Source: an uncultured Actinomycetes bacterium
GTDB taxonomy: Bacteria > Actinomycetota > Actinomycetes > Nanopelagicales > Nanopelagicaceae
DNA: 64,000 nt
Direction: 5' to 3'
NCBI GenBank assembly: GCA_903863015.1
Contig: CAIPAI010000032.1
Coordinates: 20,690 to 84,689 of the forward strand
The notes under the pieces are model-generated. The model saw only the letters and a list, made by a program, of their open reading frames with translations. It was not told the origin of the DNA and did not search any database. Shown piece after piece: positions 43,139 to 51,277 of this stretch. Each line of letters opens with the position of its first letter. Position 1 is the stretch's first letter. A program made the translations under genes and the position numbers.

Positions 43139-43863
43139 GTGAGCGCGGCTTCAATCGTGTGGCGGGTGAGTTGCGCAAGCAGATTCTCGCTGGAGAGTTA
43201 GCGCAGGGCGTGCGACTCCCGAGCGAAGCAGAATTATCCACGCAACATTCGGTAAGTCGTTCAACGGTCCGCGAGGCGCTTCGTGTTTTAGAATCGCAAA
43301 ATCTCATTGTCACTACCCGCGGCGCTTCCGGTGGCAGCTGGATCAATCATCCCAATCAGAATGAGATCGCAGGTTACTTAGAGACTGGCTTCAAGTTGAT
43401 GACGCTCGCGCGAGATATGCCCAGTGTGGAAGCCTTGCTTGAAGTACGTGCCATTGTAGAAGTTCCCGCCGCGCAATTAGCGGCAGAGCGTCGAACCGAA
43501 GAACATATTGAGCAATTGGCCGAAAGCATGCGAAGCCACAAGCCTTCGGCAGAGAATCATACGGTTCACCGCTCTTTCCACAATATTATTTTTGAAGCTG
43601 CCAATAACACTTTGCTGCACACTGTCTCCCAGCCCATTTTCGCAGTTGTTGATGAGAGATTCGCGCGTGATAAGGCTCCACAAGAAATGTGGGAAGAGGT
43701 AGCCCGTTTTCACAAAGAAATTTTCGAAGCCGTACGAGATCAAGATTCCAAGGCGGCTGGAGAATTGATGCGCGAGCACCTTGCGCAGTTAACAACTGCC
43801 TACTTGGCGATGACGCGTACGAGCATTCGGGCAGAAGCCTCCATGCACAATTCGTCTAATTGA
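43135..43863 (+). CDS. GntR family regulator, FadR/FCD type
   Basis: A 242-residue regulator: winged helix (about 1-75) with LPSEAELSTQHSVSRSTVREA and a helical FCD effector domain (about 90-225). FCD-type GntR proteins usually repress catabolic genes and respond to carboxylic acids or their CoA esters. It is the last gene of the reductase-flavoprotein operon and its 3' end overlaps the convergent MaoC-like gene by 64 bases. It is a candidate regulator of the CoA-dependent genes that follow. Confidence 0.9.
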   Translation: MSERGFNRVAGELRKQILAGELAQGVRLPSEAELSTQHSVSRSTVREALRVLESQNLIVTTRGASGGSWINHPNQNEIAGYLETGFKLMTLARDMPSVEALLEVRAIVEVPAAQLAAERRTEEHIEQLAESMRSHKPSAENHTVHRSFHNIIFEAANNTLLHTVSQPIFAVVDERFARDKAPQEMWEEVARFHKEIFEAVRDQDSKAAGELMREHLAQLTTAYLAMTRTSIRAEASMHNSSN

Positions 43864-44219
43864 TTGAGCACTCGCCACTTCATTCGCAAGAGTTCACGCC
43901 CTTGGCTCTTCCAGGGTAGGAATTCACTCTCGCTCCATTCGAGACGAATCGAATCTCCAGCCACTACGGGGCTCAGGAAATTCACGTCATCGATACCAAG
44001 GAGTGCAATTGCATGGTCGAATTTTCCGGTGCGTTCCATGGCGCCGCCAACAAGTAATAAGACTGCTTGTCCCGGAAGTGGACGACCGCGCATGCCAATT
44101 TCTTTCCAGCCTTCTTGAAAGAGTGGGTGCGGGTATCCGCCGGTTGCTACCAGCGTAGAAATCATTTCGTCAGTGATGGCGATTTGTTCACTCACGCCGG
44201 AGCGAAGTGTTATGGCCAT
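43800..44219 (-). CDS. MaoC-like hotdog-fold dehydratase/thioesterase
   Basis: A 139-residue hotdog protein with the MaoC-like features: a GGYPHPLF loop, a GRPLPGQAVLLLVGGAMERTG central helix and LLGIDDVNFLSPVVAGDSI strands. Probably hydrates an enoyl-CoA or acts as its partner. It overlaps the upstream crotonase gene by ten bases and the convergent GntR gene by 64, so the two transcripts are antisense at their ends. Confidence 0.75.
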   Translation of the reverse strand: MAITLRSGVSEQIAITDEMISTLVATGGYPHPLFQEGWKEIGMRGRPLPGQAVLLLVGGAMERTGKFDHAIALLGIDDVNFLSPVVAGDSIRLEWSESEFLPWKSQGRELLRMKWRVLNQLDELCMEASARMLVRVIAK

Positions 44220-44971
44220 GATGGCTTCCTCTTCTCAACCCATGAACGGTATCCCTCAGAAGCGAGCGGATCGTGTGTTACGAAATCGGCGAAGAGGGCA
44301 AGTTCGGCAGCACATCCCGGGCGAGTGGGTTCGGCTTGTATGAGTGCCAATTTGGTCGCAGCGATTGCCGTGCGCGATGTCGGTAATAACTTCGTGATGA
44401 ACCGAGCGATCTCATCATGCAAGTCCGCACGCGGTACCGCTCGCAAGGCGACTCCACCTGCGACGGCTTCGGTGGCAGTAAGCCACGATGCGGTGAGTAA
44501 GAGTTCCTTGGCGCGCTGTGTTCCCATGGCCCGTTGAGCGCGAATTGCAGCCCCGGCCCCTGGGGGTAGGCCGCTTGCTAAGTGGTGGTCGCCAATCTTT
44601 GCTTCTTCGGCGATGAAGACGAAGTCGCAGGCGAGCAAGAGTTCAAAACCGCCAGCTCGAGCGAGTCCATTGACGGCGGCAATAATGGGAACCGGGTGCT
44701 CTTCTATTCGATGGAGGAGCTCGTGATAGCGCGTGACGAAGGGGGCGAAGACTCCCTCGGGGTCGGCGAAACACTCCCCAAGAAAGTCGATATTCATGCC
44801 GATGGAGAAGATGGATTCAAAGTGCTCGCGATTGCCGGTGATCACCATGGCTCTCACCGTTTCATCAGCTCTGACCTGGTCTAATGCATCTTCCAGTTGG
44901 TCCAGCAGGGCAGGGGTGAGGCTCGTGGCTGGTAATTCCCACCAGAGGGCTCGATCTCGAATCTCGCTCAT
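44210..44971 (-). CDS. Enoyl-CoA hydratase/isomerase (crotonase) family protein
   Basis: A 253-residue crotonase: oxyanion-hole segments FSIGMNIDFLGE and AVNGLARAGGFELLLACD. The residue at the first catalytic Glu position of rat hydratase appears to be His (KIGDHHLASGLPPGAG), while a Glu near the second site (AKELLL) is kept, so it may be an isomerase, decarboxylase or hydrolase instead of a hydratase. ATG 44971 has GAGGGGAA upstream; ATG 45001 is also in frame. It forms a two-gene minus operon with the MaoC-like gene. Confidence 0.85.
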   Translation of the reverse strand: MSEIRDRALWWELPATSLTPALLDQLEDALDQVRADETVRAMVITGNREHFESIFSIGMNIDFLGECFADPEGVFAPFVTRYHELLHRIEEHPVPIIAAVNGLARAGGFELLLACDFVFIAEEAKIGDHHLASGLPPGAGAAIRAQRAMGTQRAKELLLTASWLTATEAVAGGVALRAVPRADLHDEIARFITKLLPTSRTAIAATKLALIQAEPTRPGCAAELALFADFVTHDPLASEGYRSWVEKRKPSWP

Positions 44972-44983
44972 CAGAGTCTTCCC

Positions 44984-45007
44984 CTCATTAGGCTCACTCA
45001 TAAGGCT
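44984..45007. repeat. Two tandem near-identical 11-mers between divergent CoA operons
   Basis: CTCATTAGGCT (44984-44994) and CTCATAAGGCT (44997-45007), ten of eleven bases the same, 13 bases apart, in the region between the crotonase gene and the plus-strand MaoC operon. A direct repeat just over one helical turn apart could be an activator site. It overlaps the alternative start of the crotonase gene. Confidence 0.35.
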
Positions 45008-45090
45008 GGTTCCAGCGGACTGCCTATGGCAGAATAGCGAAGAATCAATTGTCAGACCTTTATTTTGAGGTCGCGTAGAGAGGCAAGTCC

Positions 45091-45615
45091 ATGACCGTGC
45101 ATGAACCCAGCTTAGGAAATTACTTTGAGGCCTTCACGGTCGGGGATGTCTACCAGCATCCGCTCGGGCGCACCATCAACGAAACCGATAACACCTGGTT
45201 TACCTTGCTGACGATGAATACGAACCAGTACCACTTCAACACACACTTTTCGAAGAACCACCCCATCACTAACGGACGCATCATCGTGAATTCAGGATTC
45301 ACGATTGCTCTCGTCCTCGGGATGACGGTGAGCGACATTAGCCACCATGCCATCGTGAATTTGGAATTGACCGACATTAAGTTGACTCATCCGGTATTCG
45401 TCAATGACACCATTTATGCCGAATCGATCATTGTGGCGAAGCGGGAGAGCGCTTCGCGCCCCTATGCCGGCATCGTTACCGTCAAGACTCGTGGGCTGAA
45501 CCAAGATGGCGATGTCGTAGTGAGTTGGACTCGATCCGTCATGGTCTACAAGGAATCTGCTCGCGAAACCAACAAGTACTTTCCTCAGGCGAAGACCGGA
45601 CCGTTGGAAATCTGA
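45091..45615 (+). CDS. MaoC-family hydratase, first gene of the long CoA operon
   Basis: A 174-residue hotdog protein similar to mesaconyl-CoA hydratase-type MaoC proteins: YFEAFTVGDVYQHPLGRTI, the active-site region NTNQYHFNTHFSK, then RIIVNSGFTIALVLGM. The Asp/His hydratase pair is represented by the NQYHFN segment (Asn in place of Asp is common in this subgroup). AGAGG precedes the ATG. It opens an operon of eleven genes (45091-55354) and is coupled to the next gene by TGATG. Confidence 0.85.
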   Translation: MTVHEPSLGNYFEAFTVGDVYQHPLGRTINETDNTWFTLLTMNTNQYHFNTHFSKNHPITNGRIIVNSGFTIALVLGMTVSDISHHAIVNLELTDIKLTHPVFVNDTIYAESIIVAKRESASRPYAGIVTVKTRGLNQDGDVVVSWTRSVMVYKESARETNKYFPQAKTGPLEI

Positions 45616-46649
45616 TGAGCATCTCGATCACGTACGGCCCGTGGGGCGAGACGCTCGAAGAGCTTGTCGATGCTGGTCGGCGAGCAGAGGCGGCAGGTGC
45701 CGATGTGATTTGGGTTCCAGAACTACACCGCAGTGCCACAGTGGGTGCGGCCGCACTCGCTGCAGGTACTTCTACGGTGGGAGTGGGAACGGCAATCGCC
45801 CTTGCCTTTACGCGTAGTCCCATGGTGACGGCGCTCGAGGCGCTCGACGTAGATGAAATGAGCGGTGGACGTTTCATTCTTGGGATCGGTTCGGGCGTAC
45901 AGCGGTTGAATGAAGATTGGCACAATGCGCAATGGGGAAAGCCCGTGGCGCATATGCGCGAAACAATCGGCATCATTCGACATTTCATTGCTCACTCTCA
46001 TTTGGGTGAGCGCATGACCGTTGAAGGTGAGTACGAGCACATCGATATTCGCGGATACCAACGCCCGTTTAAACCTGTGCGCACAGAAATCCCTATCTAT
46101 ATCGCGGGGATGGGCCCAGTCATGACCAAACTTTCGGGTGAAATCGGTGACGGTTGGATTTCGCATGAACTCTGCTCTCCAAAATACATGCGTGAGCAAC
46201 TCTTACCTTGGCTCGAAGAAGGTCTGGCCAAATCCGGACGACCACGTAAGAAATTAGATGTAGTTGTGTCGGCCGCGTGCGCAATTGATGAGGATCCAAA
46301 GGTGGCGAAGCGTTGGAATGCCGGGCTTATCGGTTTCTATGCCACGGTGAAGACGTATGCCGAATTCTTTGAATTCCACGGTCTTGCAGCAGAGCAACAA
46401 GCAATTATTGAGAAATTTAAATCAGGGGTTTCTAGTGATCACCTCGGTGACGCTGTTCCCGATCATATGGTCGATGCGCTCACTCTGGCCGGCACGGCAG
46501 AGCAAGTCCGTGACCGGATCCGGGAATATGAAGGAATTGCAGACACCGTTAAGTTAACGCCGCCTACGCATGGCCTCTCTGCCGACATAACCCGCAAAGC
46601 TCAGAATCAGATTCTTGAAATGATTCCCGTACTGACAGGAAAGAAGTAA
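45615..46649 (+). CDS. Luciferase-like oxidoreductase (F420/flavin-dependent)
   Basis: A 344-residue luciferase-family TIM barrel: ADVIWVPELHRS, VGVGTAIALAFTRSPMVTALEA, GGRFILGIGSG and IYIAGMGPVMTKLSGEIGDGW, typical of F420-dependent dehydrogenases/reductases. ATG 45615 overlaps the MaoC stop; upstream frame rejected. Coupled to the CaiB gene by TAATG. The redox step it performs on the pathway intermediate is unknown. A related gene closes the 60-64 kb cluster. Confidence 0.85.
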   Translation: MSISITYGPWGETLEELVDAGRRAEAAGADVIWVPELHRSATVGAAALAAGTSTVGVGTAIALAFTRSPMVTALEALDVDEMSGGRFILGIGSGVQRLNEDWHNAQWGKPVAHMRETIGIIRHFIAHSHLGERMTVEGEYEHIDIRGYQRPFKPVRTEIPIYIAGMGPVMTKLSGEIGDGWISHELCSPKYMREQLLPWLEEGLAKSGRPRKKLDVVVSAACAIDEDPKVAKRWNAGLIGFYATVKTYAEFFEFHGLAAEQQAIIEKFKSGVSSDHLGDAVPDHMVDALTLAGTAEQVRDRIREYEGIADTVKLTPPTHGLSADITRKAQNQILEMIPVLTGKK

Positions 46650-47845
46650 TGAGACCGCTTGCAGATATTCGCATTCTCTCCCTTGAACAATATGGTGCTG
46701 GCCCTTTCGGAACTTTGCACTTGGCCGACCTCGGCGCTGAAGTCATTAAGGTTGAAGATCCCCGAGTGGGTGGCGATGTGGGCCGCTATGTGCCGCCGTA
46801 TGCCAACGAAGAAGATTCACACTTCTTTGAAGCGTTTAATAGAAATAAGAAATCAATATCCATCGACCTATTGACCCCAGAGGGTCGCGCAGTCTTTGAA
46901 GATCTCGTGAAGGTGTGTGATGTCGTGTACAGCAATTTGCGCGGCGACGTACCGGCAAAGATGAAAATCACGTATAACGATTTGAAGCATCTCAATCCAA
47001 AGATTGTCTGTTGCTCGCTGACCGGCTTTGGAATGACCGGACCACGTTCGAGTGAACCAGGGTATGACTATATCCTTCAAGGACTAGCCGGTTGGATGGA
47101 TCTTACGGGGGAGCCCGATGGCCCACCCACCAAATCCGGTCTCTCTATGGTCGATTATTCAGGCGGTTTCGTAGCGGCCATTTCATTACTCGCCGGCGTG
47201 CATGCTGCTCGTCGCGACGGTGTGGGCATGGATTGCGATCTCTCGCTCTATGACGCAGCCATTGGAATGCTCACCTACCCAGGTGTGTGGCATATGAACG
47301 CTGGGTTTACTCCGATTCGCACACATCATTCGGCCCACCCATCACTCGTGCCGTTTCAGGCATTCGAGGCTTCAGATGGCTGGATCATCGTGGGTTGTGC
47401 GAAAGAGAAGTTCTGGCAACGTCTTACTGAAGTTATTGGAAAGCCAGAGTGGGCATCCGATCCAAGGTTTACCACTTTTGCCGATCGCCAAAAGAATGCG
47501 ACCACACTTCTTCCGATGCTTGAAGAGATCATTCGTCAGCGCACAGTTGATGAGTGGCTCTCAGTGCTCTACCCAGCGTCCATTCCTTGTGGGCCCATCA
47601 ACGATGTCGCTCAAGCGATGCTGGAACCTCATACCATCGCACGAAATCTCATCTTTGAGACCGAGCATCCTCGTTATGGAACGCTGAAGAATCTGGCTTC
47701 CCCGGTCAAAGTGGGCAACGAAGCTGTTGTTCATCGTCGGGCTCCACAACGAAATGAAAACTTCGATGAAGTCATGGGCGGTCTGCTCAATTACTCGCCC
47801 GAGAAAATCTCTTCTCTCAGTGATGCTGGAGCATTTGGTAAATGA
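46649..47845 (+). CDS. CaiB/BaiF family (class III) CoA transferase, copy 1
   Basis: A 398-residue class III CoA transferase: LEQYGAGPFGTLHLADLGAE near the start, RNKKSISIDL, and the catalytic-Asp region SMVDYSGGFVAA. Such enzymes move CoA between carboxylic acids, activating the pathway acid without ATP. It overlaps its neighbours by one and four bases and is followed by a PrpD-like gene, an arrangement repeated at 56.7-60.1 kb. Confidence 0.92.
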   Translation: MRPLADIRILSLEQYGAGPFGTLHLADLGAEVIKVEDPRVGGDVGRYVPPYANEEDSHFFEAFNRNKKSISIDLLTPEGRAVFEDLVKVCDVVYSNLRGDVPAKMKITYNDLKHLNPKIVCCSLTGFGMTGPRSSEPGYDYILQGLAGWMDLTGEPDGPPTKSGLSMVDYSGGFVAAISLLAGVHAARRDGVGMDCDLSLYDAAIGMLTYPGVWHMNAGFTPIRTHHSAHPSLVPFQAFEASDGWIIVGCAKEKFWQRLTEVIGKPEWASDPRFTTFADRQKNATTLLPMLEEIIRQRTVDEWLSVLYPASIPCGPINDVAQAMLEPHTIARNLIFETEHPRYGTLKNLASPVKVGNEAVVHRRAPQRNENFDEVMGGLLNYSPEKISSLSDAGAFGK

Positions 47846-49212
47846 GCGTTGCTGGCACGTTAACTGATTGGGCACTCTCGCTGGAGAGCGTTCCTGATGA
47901 CGTGCGCACGGTCGCCATATCGCACCTTTACGATGGTTTTGGAGATGCGTTAGGAGGTCTCTACTCGCGCACTGCGGTGCCGGCGACTGCAGTGGCAGAA
48001 ATCTATGCGTCTAAGAGTGGTGAGAGTCCATTGCTCGGTCGGGGGAGTCGGGTGAGTGCGCCTTTTGCAGCACTCTCCTTGGGGGCTCTTATTCATCACC
48101 TTGATTTTGATGATACGCACGCAGGTGGTCTCGTGCATGCGACGTCTGTCTCCCTCCCGGCTGCCATAGCTGTTGGCGCATCAGCAGATGCGTCGTGGGA
48201 TGACGTGGTTACAGCTGCAACGATTGGCCTCGAAACTGTCACACGAATTGCAATGGGCTCTTCGCATGGTTTCCATGCGAGAGGCATTCATGCCACACAT
48301 GCGTGTGGAACGATCGCCGCTGCACTTGTCTCGGCCAAGTTACTTGGACTTTCTCGTGAGGAAACCATCAATGCAATCGGCATTGCCGGTAGCGCATCCG
48401 GAGGTTTGCTGGAATTCCTTAACACCGGATCGAGCACCAAGCAGTTGCACCCTGGCACTGCTTCGATGAATGGTGTGGTCGCAGCGCTCTTGGCGCGCGC
48501 CGGCGGGACTGGTCCAGAGAGCGCCGTTGAAGGGCGCTATGGCATTTATGCCACGCTCTCTGCGCGCGAAGTCGACCTAGATTTAGTTACCTCCGATTTG
48601 GGGAGTCGCTGGGAGGCAACTCAGATCACCATCAAGCCATACCCCGCATGTCAGCTCTCGCACGTCTCACTCGATGCCGTGCAGAGCATCATGGTTGGTT
48701 ATGGAACCATGGCAGCGGAGGATATTGAAAAGATCGAGGTCTGGGTGCACCCAGATTCGTCTGCAATCGTCTGTGAACCGATCGAAGAGAAACTCGCTCC
48801 TCGTACGCCATACGATGCAAAATTCTCGCTTCCTTGGTCAATCGCCGCGCTCATTATTGATGGTGCAATCACGGTAGGGACATACTCAATTGAGTCGATC
48901 CATCGTCCCGAGGTGGCGGCTCTTGCGCAGAAGGTCGTTATCAATCTGACTCCAGCAGAGGGAGCGGCTGCGGATGCTGCAGGTAAGACCCGCATTTCGC
49001 TGCGGAGCGGAGCCTCACTCAATGGCGGTGTCAACGCGAGCGCAGGCGGACCGAGGAATCGACTCACTCGCCAAGCCCTCATCAACAAGTTCGCGGGCAA
49101 CGCGCAGTGCACGCCTAAAAAGGCCGCAGAGTTCTACGATGTGTTGGAGTCGCCTGAGGCCACTCTTGCGCAAGTTGTGAAAGCTTTTGAACTACTCGCG
49201 AAAGGTGCATGA
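47842..49212 (+). CDS. MmgE/PrpD family protein, copy 1
   Basis: A 456-residue MmgE/PrpD protein with HHLDFDDTHAGGLVHATS, RGIHATHACGTIAAALVSAK and the KPYPACQLSH substrate loop. Family members dehydrate 2-methylcitrate, isomerise or decarboxylate itaconate-like diacids, or are iminodisuccinate epimerases, so the reaction is not set by the fold. Coupled to CaiB by ATGA. A second copy (56681) has the same motifs. Confidence 0.88.
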   Translation: MSVAGTLTDWALSLESVPDDVRTVAISHLYDGFGDALGGLYSRTAVPATAVAEIYASKSGESPLLGRGSRVSAPFAALSLGALIHHLDFDDTHAGGLVHATSVSLPAAIAVGASADASWDDVVTAATIGLETVTRIAMGSSHGFHARGIHATHACGTIAAALVSAKLLGLSREETINAIGIAGSASGGLLEFLNTGSSTKQLHPGTASMNGVVAALLARAGGTGPESAVEGRYGIYATLSAREVDLDLVTSDLGSRWEATQITIKPYPACQLSHVSLDAVQSIMVGYGTMAAEDIEKIEVWVHPDSSAIVCEPIEEKLAPRTPYDAKFSLPWSIAALIIDGAITVGTYSIESIHRPEVAALAQKVVINLTPAEGAAADAAGKTRISLRSGASLNGGVNASAGGPRNRLTRQALINKFAGNAQCTPKKAAEFYDVLESPEATLAQVVKAFELLAKGA

Positions 49213-49213
49213 C

Positions 49214-50407
49214 GTGCATGCAATAACCCCTGCCGATTTCCCCTGGTTTAAGTACTCCGATTACACATTTTCCTTGGGGTTGATGCACGGTAACGACGCA
49301 TTTCTGTCGGGGCACTCGGCGAGTGAACATGATCCTGAATCGGGGCGCATGGTTGTTAAGGGCGATATGACAGCCCAGACGCGCACCGCATACGCCAAAA
49401 TTGAAAGAATTCTTGGGGCCGAGGGACTTACGTTTGCAGATGTCACTCACGTCGTTGAGAACGTCACCGTCCAAGGAATTCTTGATTACGATGCCGCGAA
49501 ATCCGTCCGAGATGCGATGTTCGGCGCTCACCGGCCGTCATTGACGACCGTCGTGGTTGAGCGCCTATTGCGCCCCGCGGCATTGATTGAAATTGAAGTG
49601 CATGCCTCGCGCGGTGGCGGGAAATCGCTTATCAACGAAGCGGATGCAGGTTGGTCACGGTCAGCTGTACGAGAAGGTCACGATGGCTCAGTCTTTCTTC
49701 CCACCATGCTTCCAGTAGATGCCAAAGGCGATGTGGTGCACCAAGGCGATTTCGTAGCGCAATATCGTTACTGCCTCGAAAAGGCTGGCGCACTGCTTGA
49801 TCGCATCGGCATGAATCTTGATCAAGCTGTCACTACTTACGATTTCTCTACTCCGGCAACGCGCGATGTGTATCCCAAGAGCGGGCGCGCGCGTAAAGAA
49901 TTGCTCGGCGGGGCGGGCGTCTTTCCTGGAGCTGGCGGAATCCTGATGAGTCGTTTACATCATCCTGAAATTTTGGTTGCGGTCGACATCACCGCCAGTC
50001 GTCATGAGCTCAAAGGAGTCAACCCAGGTTGGAAGCGTTACGACACGCTCACTTACACTCCAGGTGTATTGGCTGGCGACACCTTATATATGTCTGGTTT
50101 TGCATCACTCGATATGGAGTCCCAAGAAGCACTTCATCCTGGTGACGTGGTCGCACAAGCCGAAGTGACATACGGCGCAGTGATGGAAGTACTCGAAGCT
50201 GCTGGTGCTACCGCTGCAGACTTGGTCTCTACTATTGAATTTGTCACCCCCGAGGGGCTTCCTGAATATCGTGGAGTAGCTGGTGTACGTCAATCACTGT
50301 TGCGTGCCCCATGGCCAGCATCCACTGGTGCGCTCTGCGCAGCACTTCTCCGTCCAGAATTTATGTTGGAAGTCTTCCCGATGGCGGTATTAAATGCTCA
50401 CTCCTGA
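49214..50407 (+). CDS. Three tandem RidA/YjgF-like domains in one chain
   Basis: A 397-residue protein made of three RidA-fold units (about 12-132, 145-262 and 272-393). Each has a strand ending near LSG/LPT/MSG and then a GD-x-x-AQ helix (residues 50, 178 and 310, spaced 128 and 132). RidA normally is a homotrimer of 130-residue subunits with active sites between subunits, so this chain could be a built-in trimer. The deaminase arginine seems absent in all three units (Leu, Ala, Thr at that place by my alignment). GTG 49214 is chosen, with AAAGG upstream; it starts just after the PrpD stop. Confidence 0.8.
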   Translation: MHAITPADFPWFKYSDYTFSLGLMHGNDAFLSGHSASEHDPESGRMVVKGDMTAQTRTAYAKIERILGAEGLTFADVTHVVENVTVQGILDYDAAKSVRDAMFGAHRPSLTTVVVERLLRPAALIEIEVHASRGGGKSLINEADAGWSRSAVREGHDGSVFLPTMLPVDAKGDVVHQGDFVAQYRYCLEKAGALLDRIGMNLDQAVTTYDFSTPATRDVYPKSGRARKELLGGAGVFPGAGGILMSRLHHPEILVAVDITASRHELKGVNPGWKRYDTLTYTPGVLAGDTLYMSGFASLDMESQEALHPGDVVAQAEVTYGAVMEVLEAAGATAADLVSTIEFVTPEGLPEYRGVAGVRQSLLRAPWPASTGALCAALLRPEFMLEVFPMAVLNAHS

Positions 50408-50882
50408 AATTTCGGCTTTCGTCGGAAAGAGCATCTCCTACACGGCTCCTGAGCCAGTAGGTAAGGCGAGCATCCGTTACTTTGCCATGGCAATTGGCGA
50501 CGCGAATCCGCTTTACACCGATGATGACTTTGCGCGGAAGCATGGATATTCAGGAGTTATCGCACCTCCCACTTGGATTTGCGAAACAAATCAATATGCC
50601 GGCCTTCCTATGGATGCCGATGGTTACGCCGGGCACCTTTGGAAGATAGAGGTTCCAAATACACGGCTCGTTCGCGGTGGAAATGATTACCGCTTCCATC
50701 AAGCAATCGTCGAGGGCGATGTCATCACCGCAACCTGGGTGATCGATTCGATCACGGAGCGGACCAACTCCAAGGGTTTGAAAATGATGACGATGTTTTC
50801 TACTGCGACATATACAAATCAGAAGAATGAACTCTTGGCAACGAACACAGAGTCGCTCATATGGTCGGAGATTCCACGATGA
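50394..50882 (+). CDS. FAS1-like dehydratase domain protein (MaoC N-terminal type)
   Basis: A 162-residue hotdog protein with IRYFAMAIGDANPLYTDDDFARKHGYSG, split here into the motif AIGDANPLY and the IAPPTW that follows, both typical of the HadA/HadC or (2R)-hydroxyacyl dehydratase partner subunits. Such proteins pair with a second, shorter MaoC domain that holds the active site, as the next gene does. The ATG overlaps the RidA-like gene by 14 bases and the stop overlaps the partner by four. Confidence 0.82.
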   Translation: MLTPEISAFVGKSISYTAPEPVGKASIRYFAMAIGDANPLYTDDDFARKHGYSGVIAPPTWICETNQYAGLPMDADGYAGHLWKIEVPNTRLVRGGNDYRFHQAIVEGDVITATWVIDSITERTNSKGLKMMTMFSTATYTNQKNELLATNTESLIWSEIPR

Positions 50883-51277
50883 ACCACCAATTGTCTGTTG
50901 GATCCCAAATGCCGACCCTCACGCGCACCATCGATATCACCAACATGATTGCTTACGCCGGCGCTACCTGGGATTGGCATCGCCTCCACTACGACAACGA
51001 GTTCTTGGCGTCGAAGAAGATCAAGGCCCCGATCGTTGATGGCCAGGCCCTTGGCGCTATCTTGGCGGAAGCCGTACAAGATTGGTTGGGGCCTGATTCT
51101 TTTATCACTCGTTTGCATTTTCGGTTCTCGGCAATGGTTTTTGCCGGGGAGACCATCACCTGCCACGGTGCGGTAACTCATGTAGAAGGTAACGAGATCA
51201 CGATAGAGCTCTCAATGACTGCCGGCGATGATAATCATCTTGTCCTTTCGCCAGCGGGAGCTCAGGTGCGTACCTAA
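50879..51277 (+). CDS. MaoC-like hydratase subunit (HadB/ChsH1-like)
   Basis: A 132-residue hotdog protein with the hydratase-2 motif region YAGATWDWHRLHYDNEFLAS (Asp-x-x-x-His type) and IVDGQALGAILAE. It would form the catalytic half of a heteromeric enoyl-CoA hydratase with the preceding gene. ATG 50879 overlaps that gene by ATGA; the stop overlaps the thiolase start (TAATG). The MaoC/thiolase/DUF35 order resembles the ChsH1-ChsH2-Ltp2 set of steroid side-chain breakdown. Confidence 0.83.
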   Translation: MNHQLSVGSQMPTLTRTIDITNMIAYAGATWDWHRLHYDNEFLASKKIKAPIVDGQALGAILAEAVQDWLGPDSFITRLHFRFSAMVFAGETITCHGAVTHVEGNEITIELSMTAGDDNHLVLSPAGAQVRT

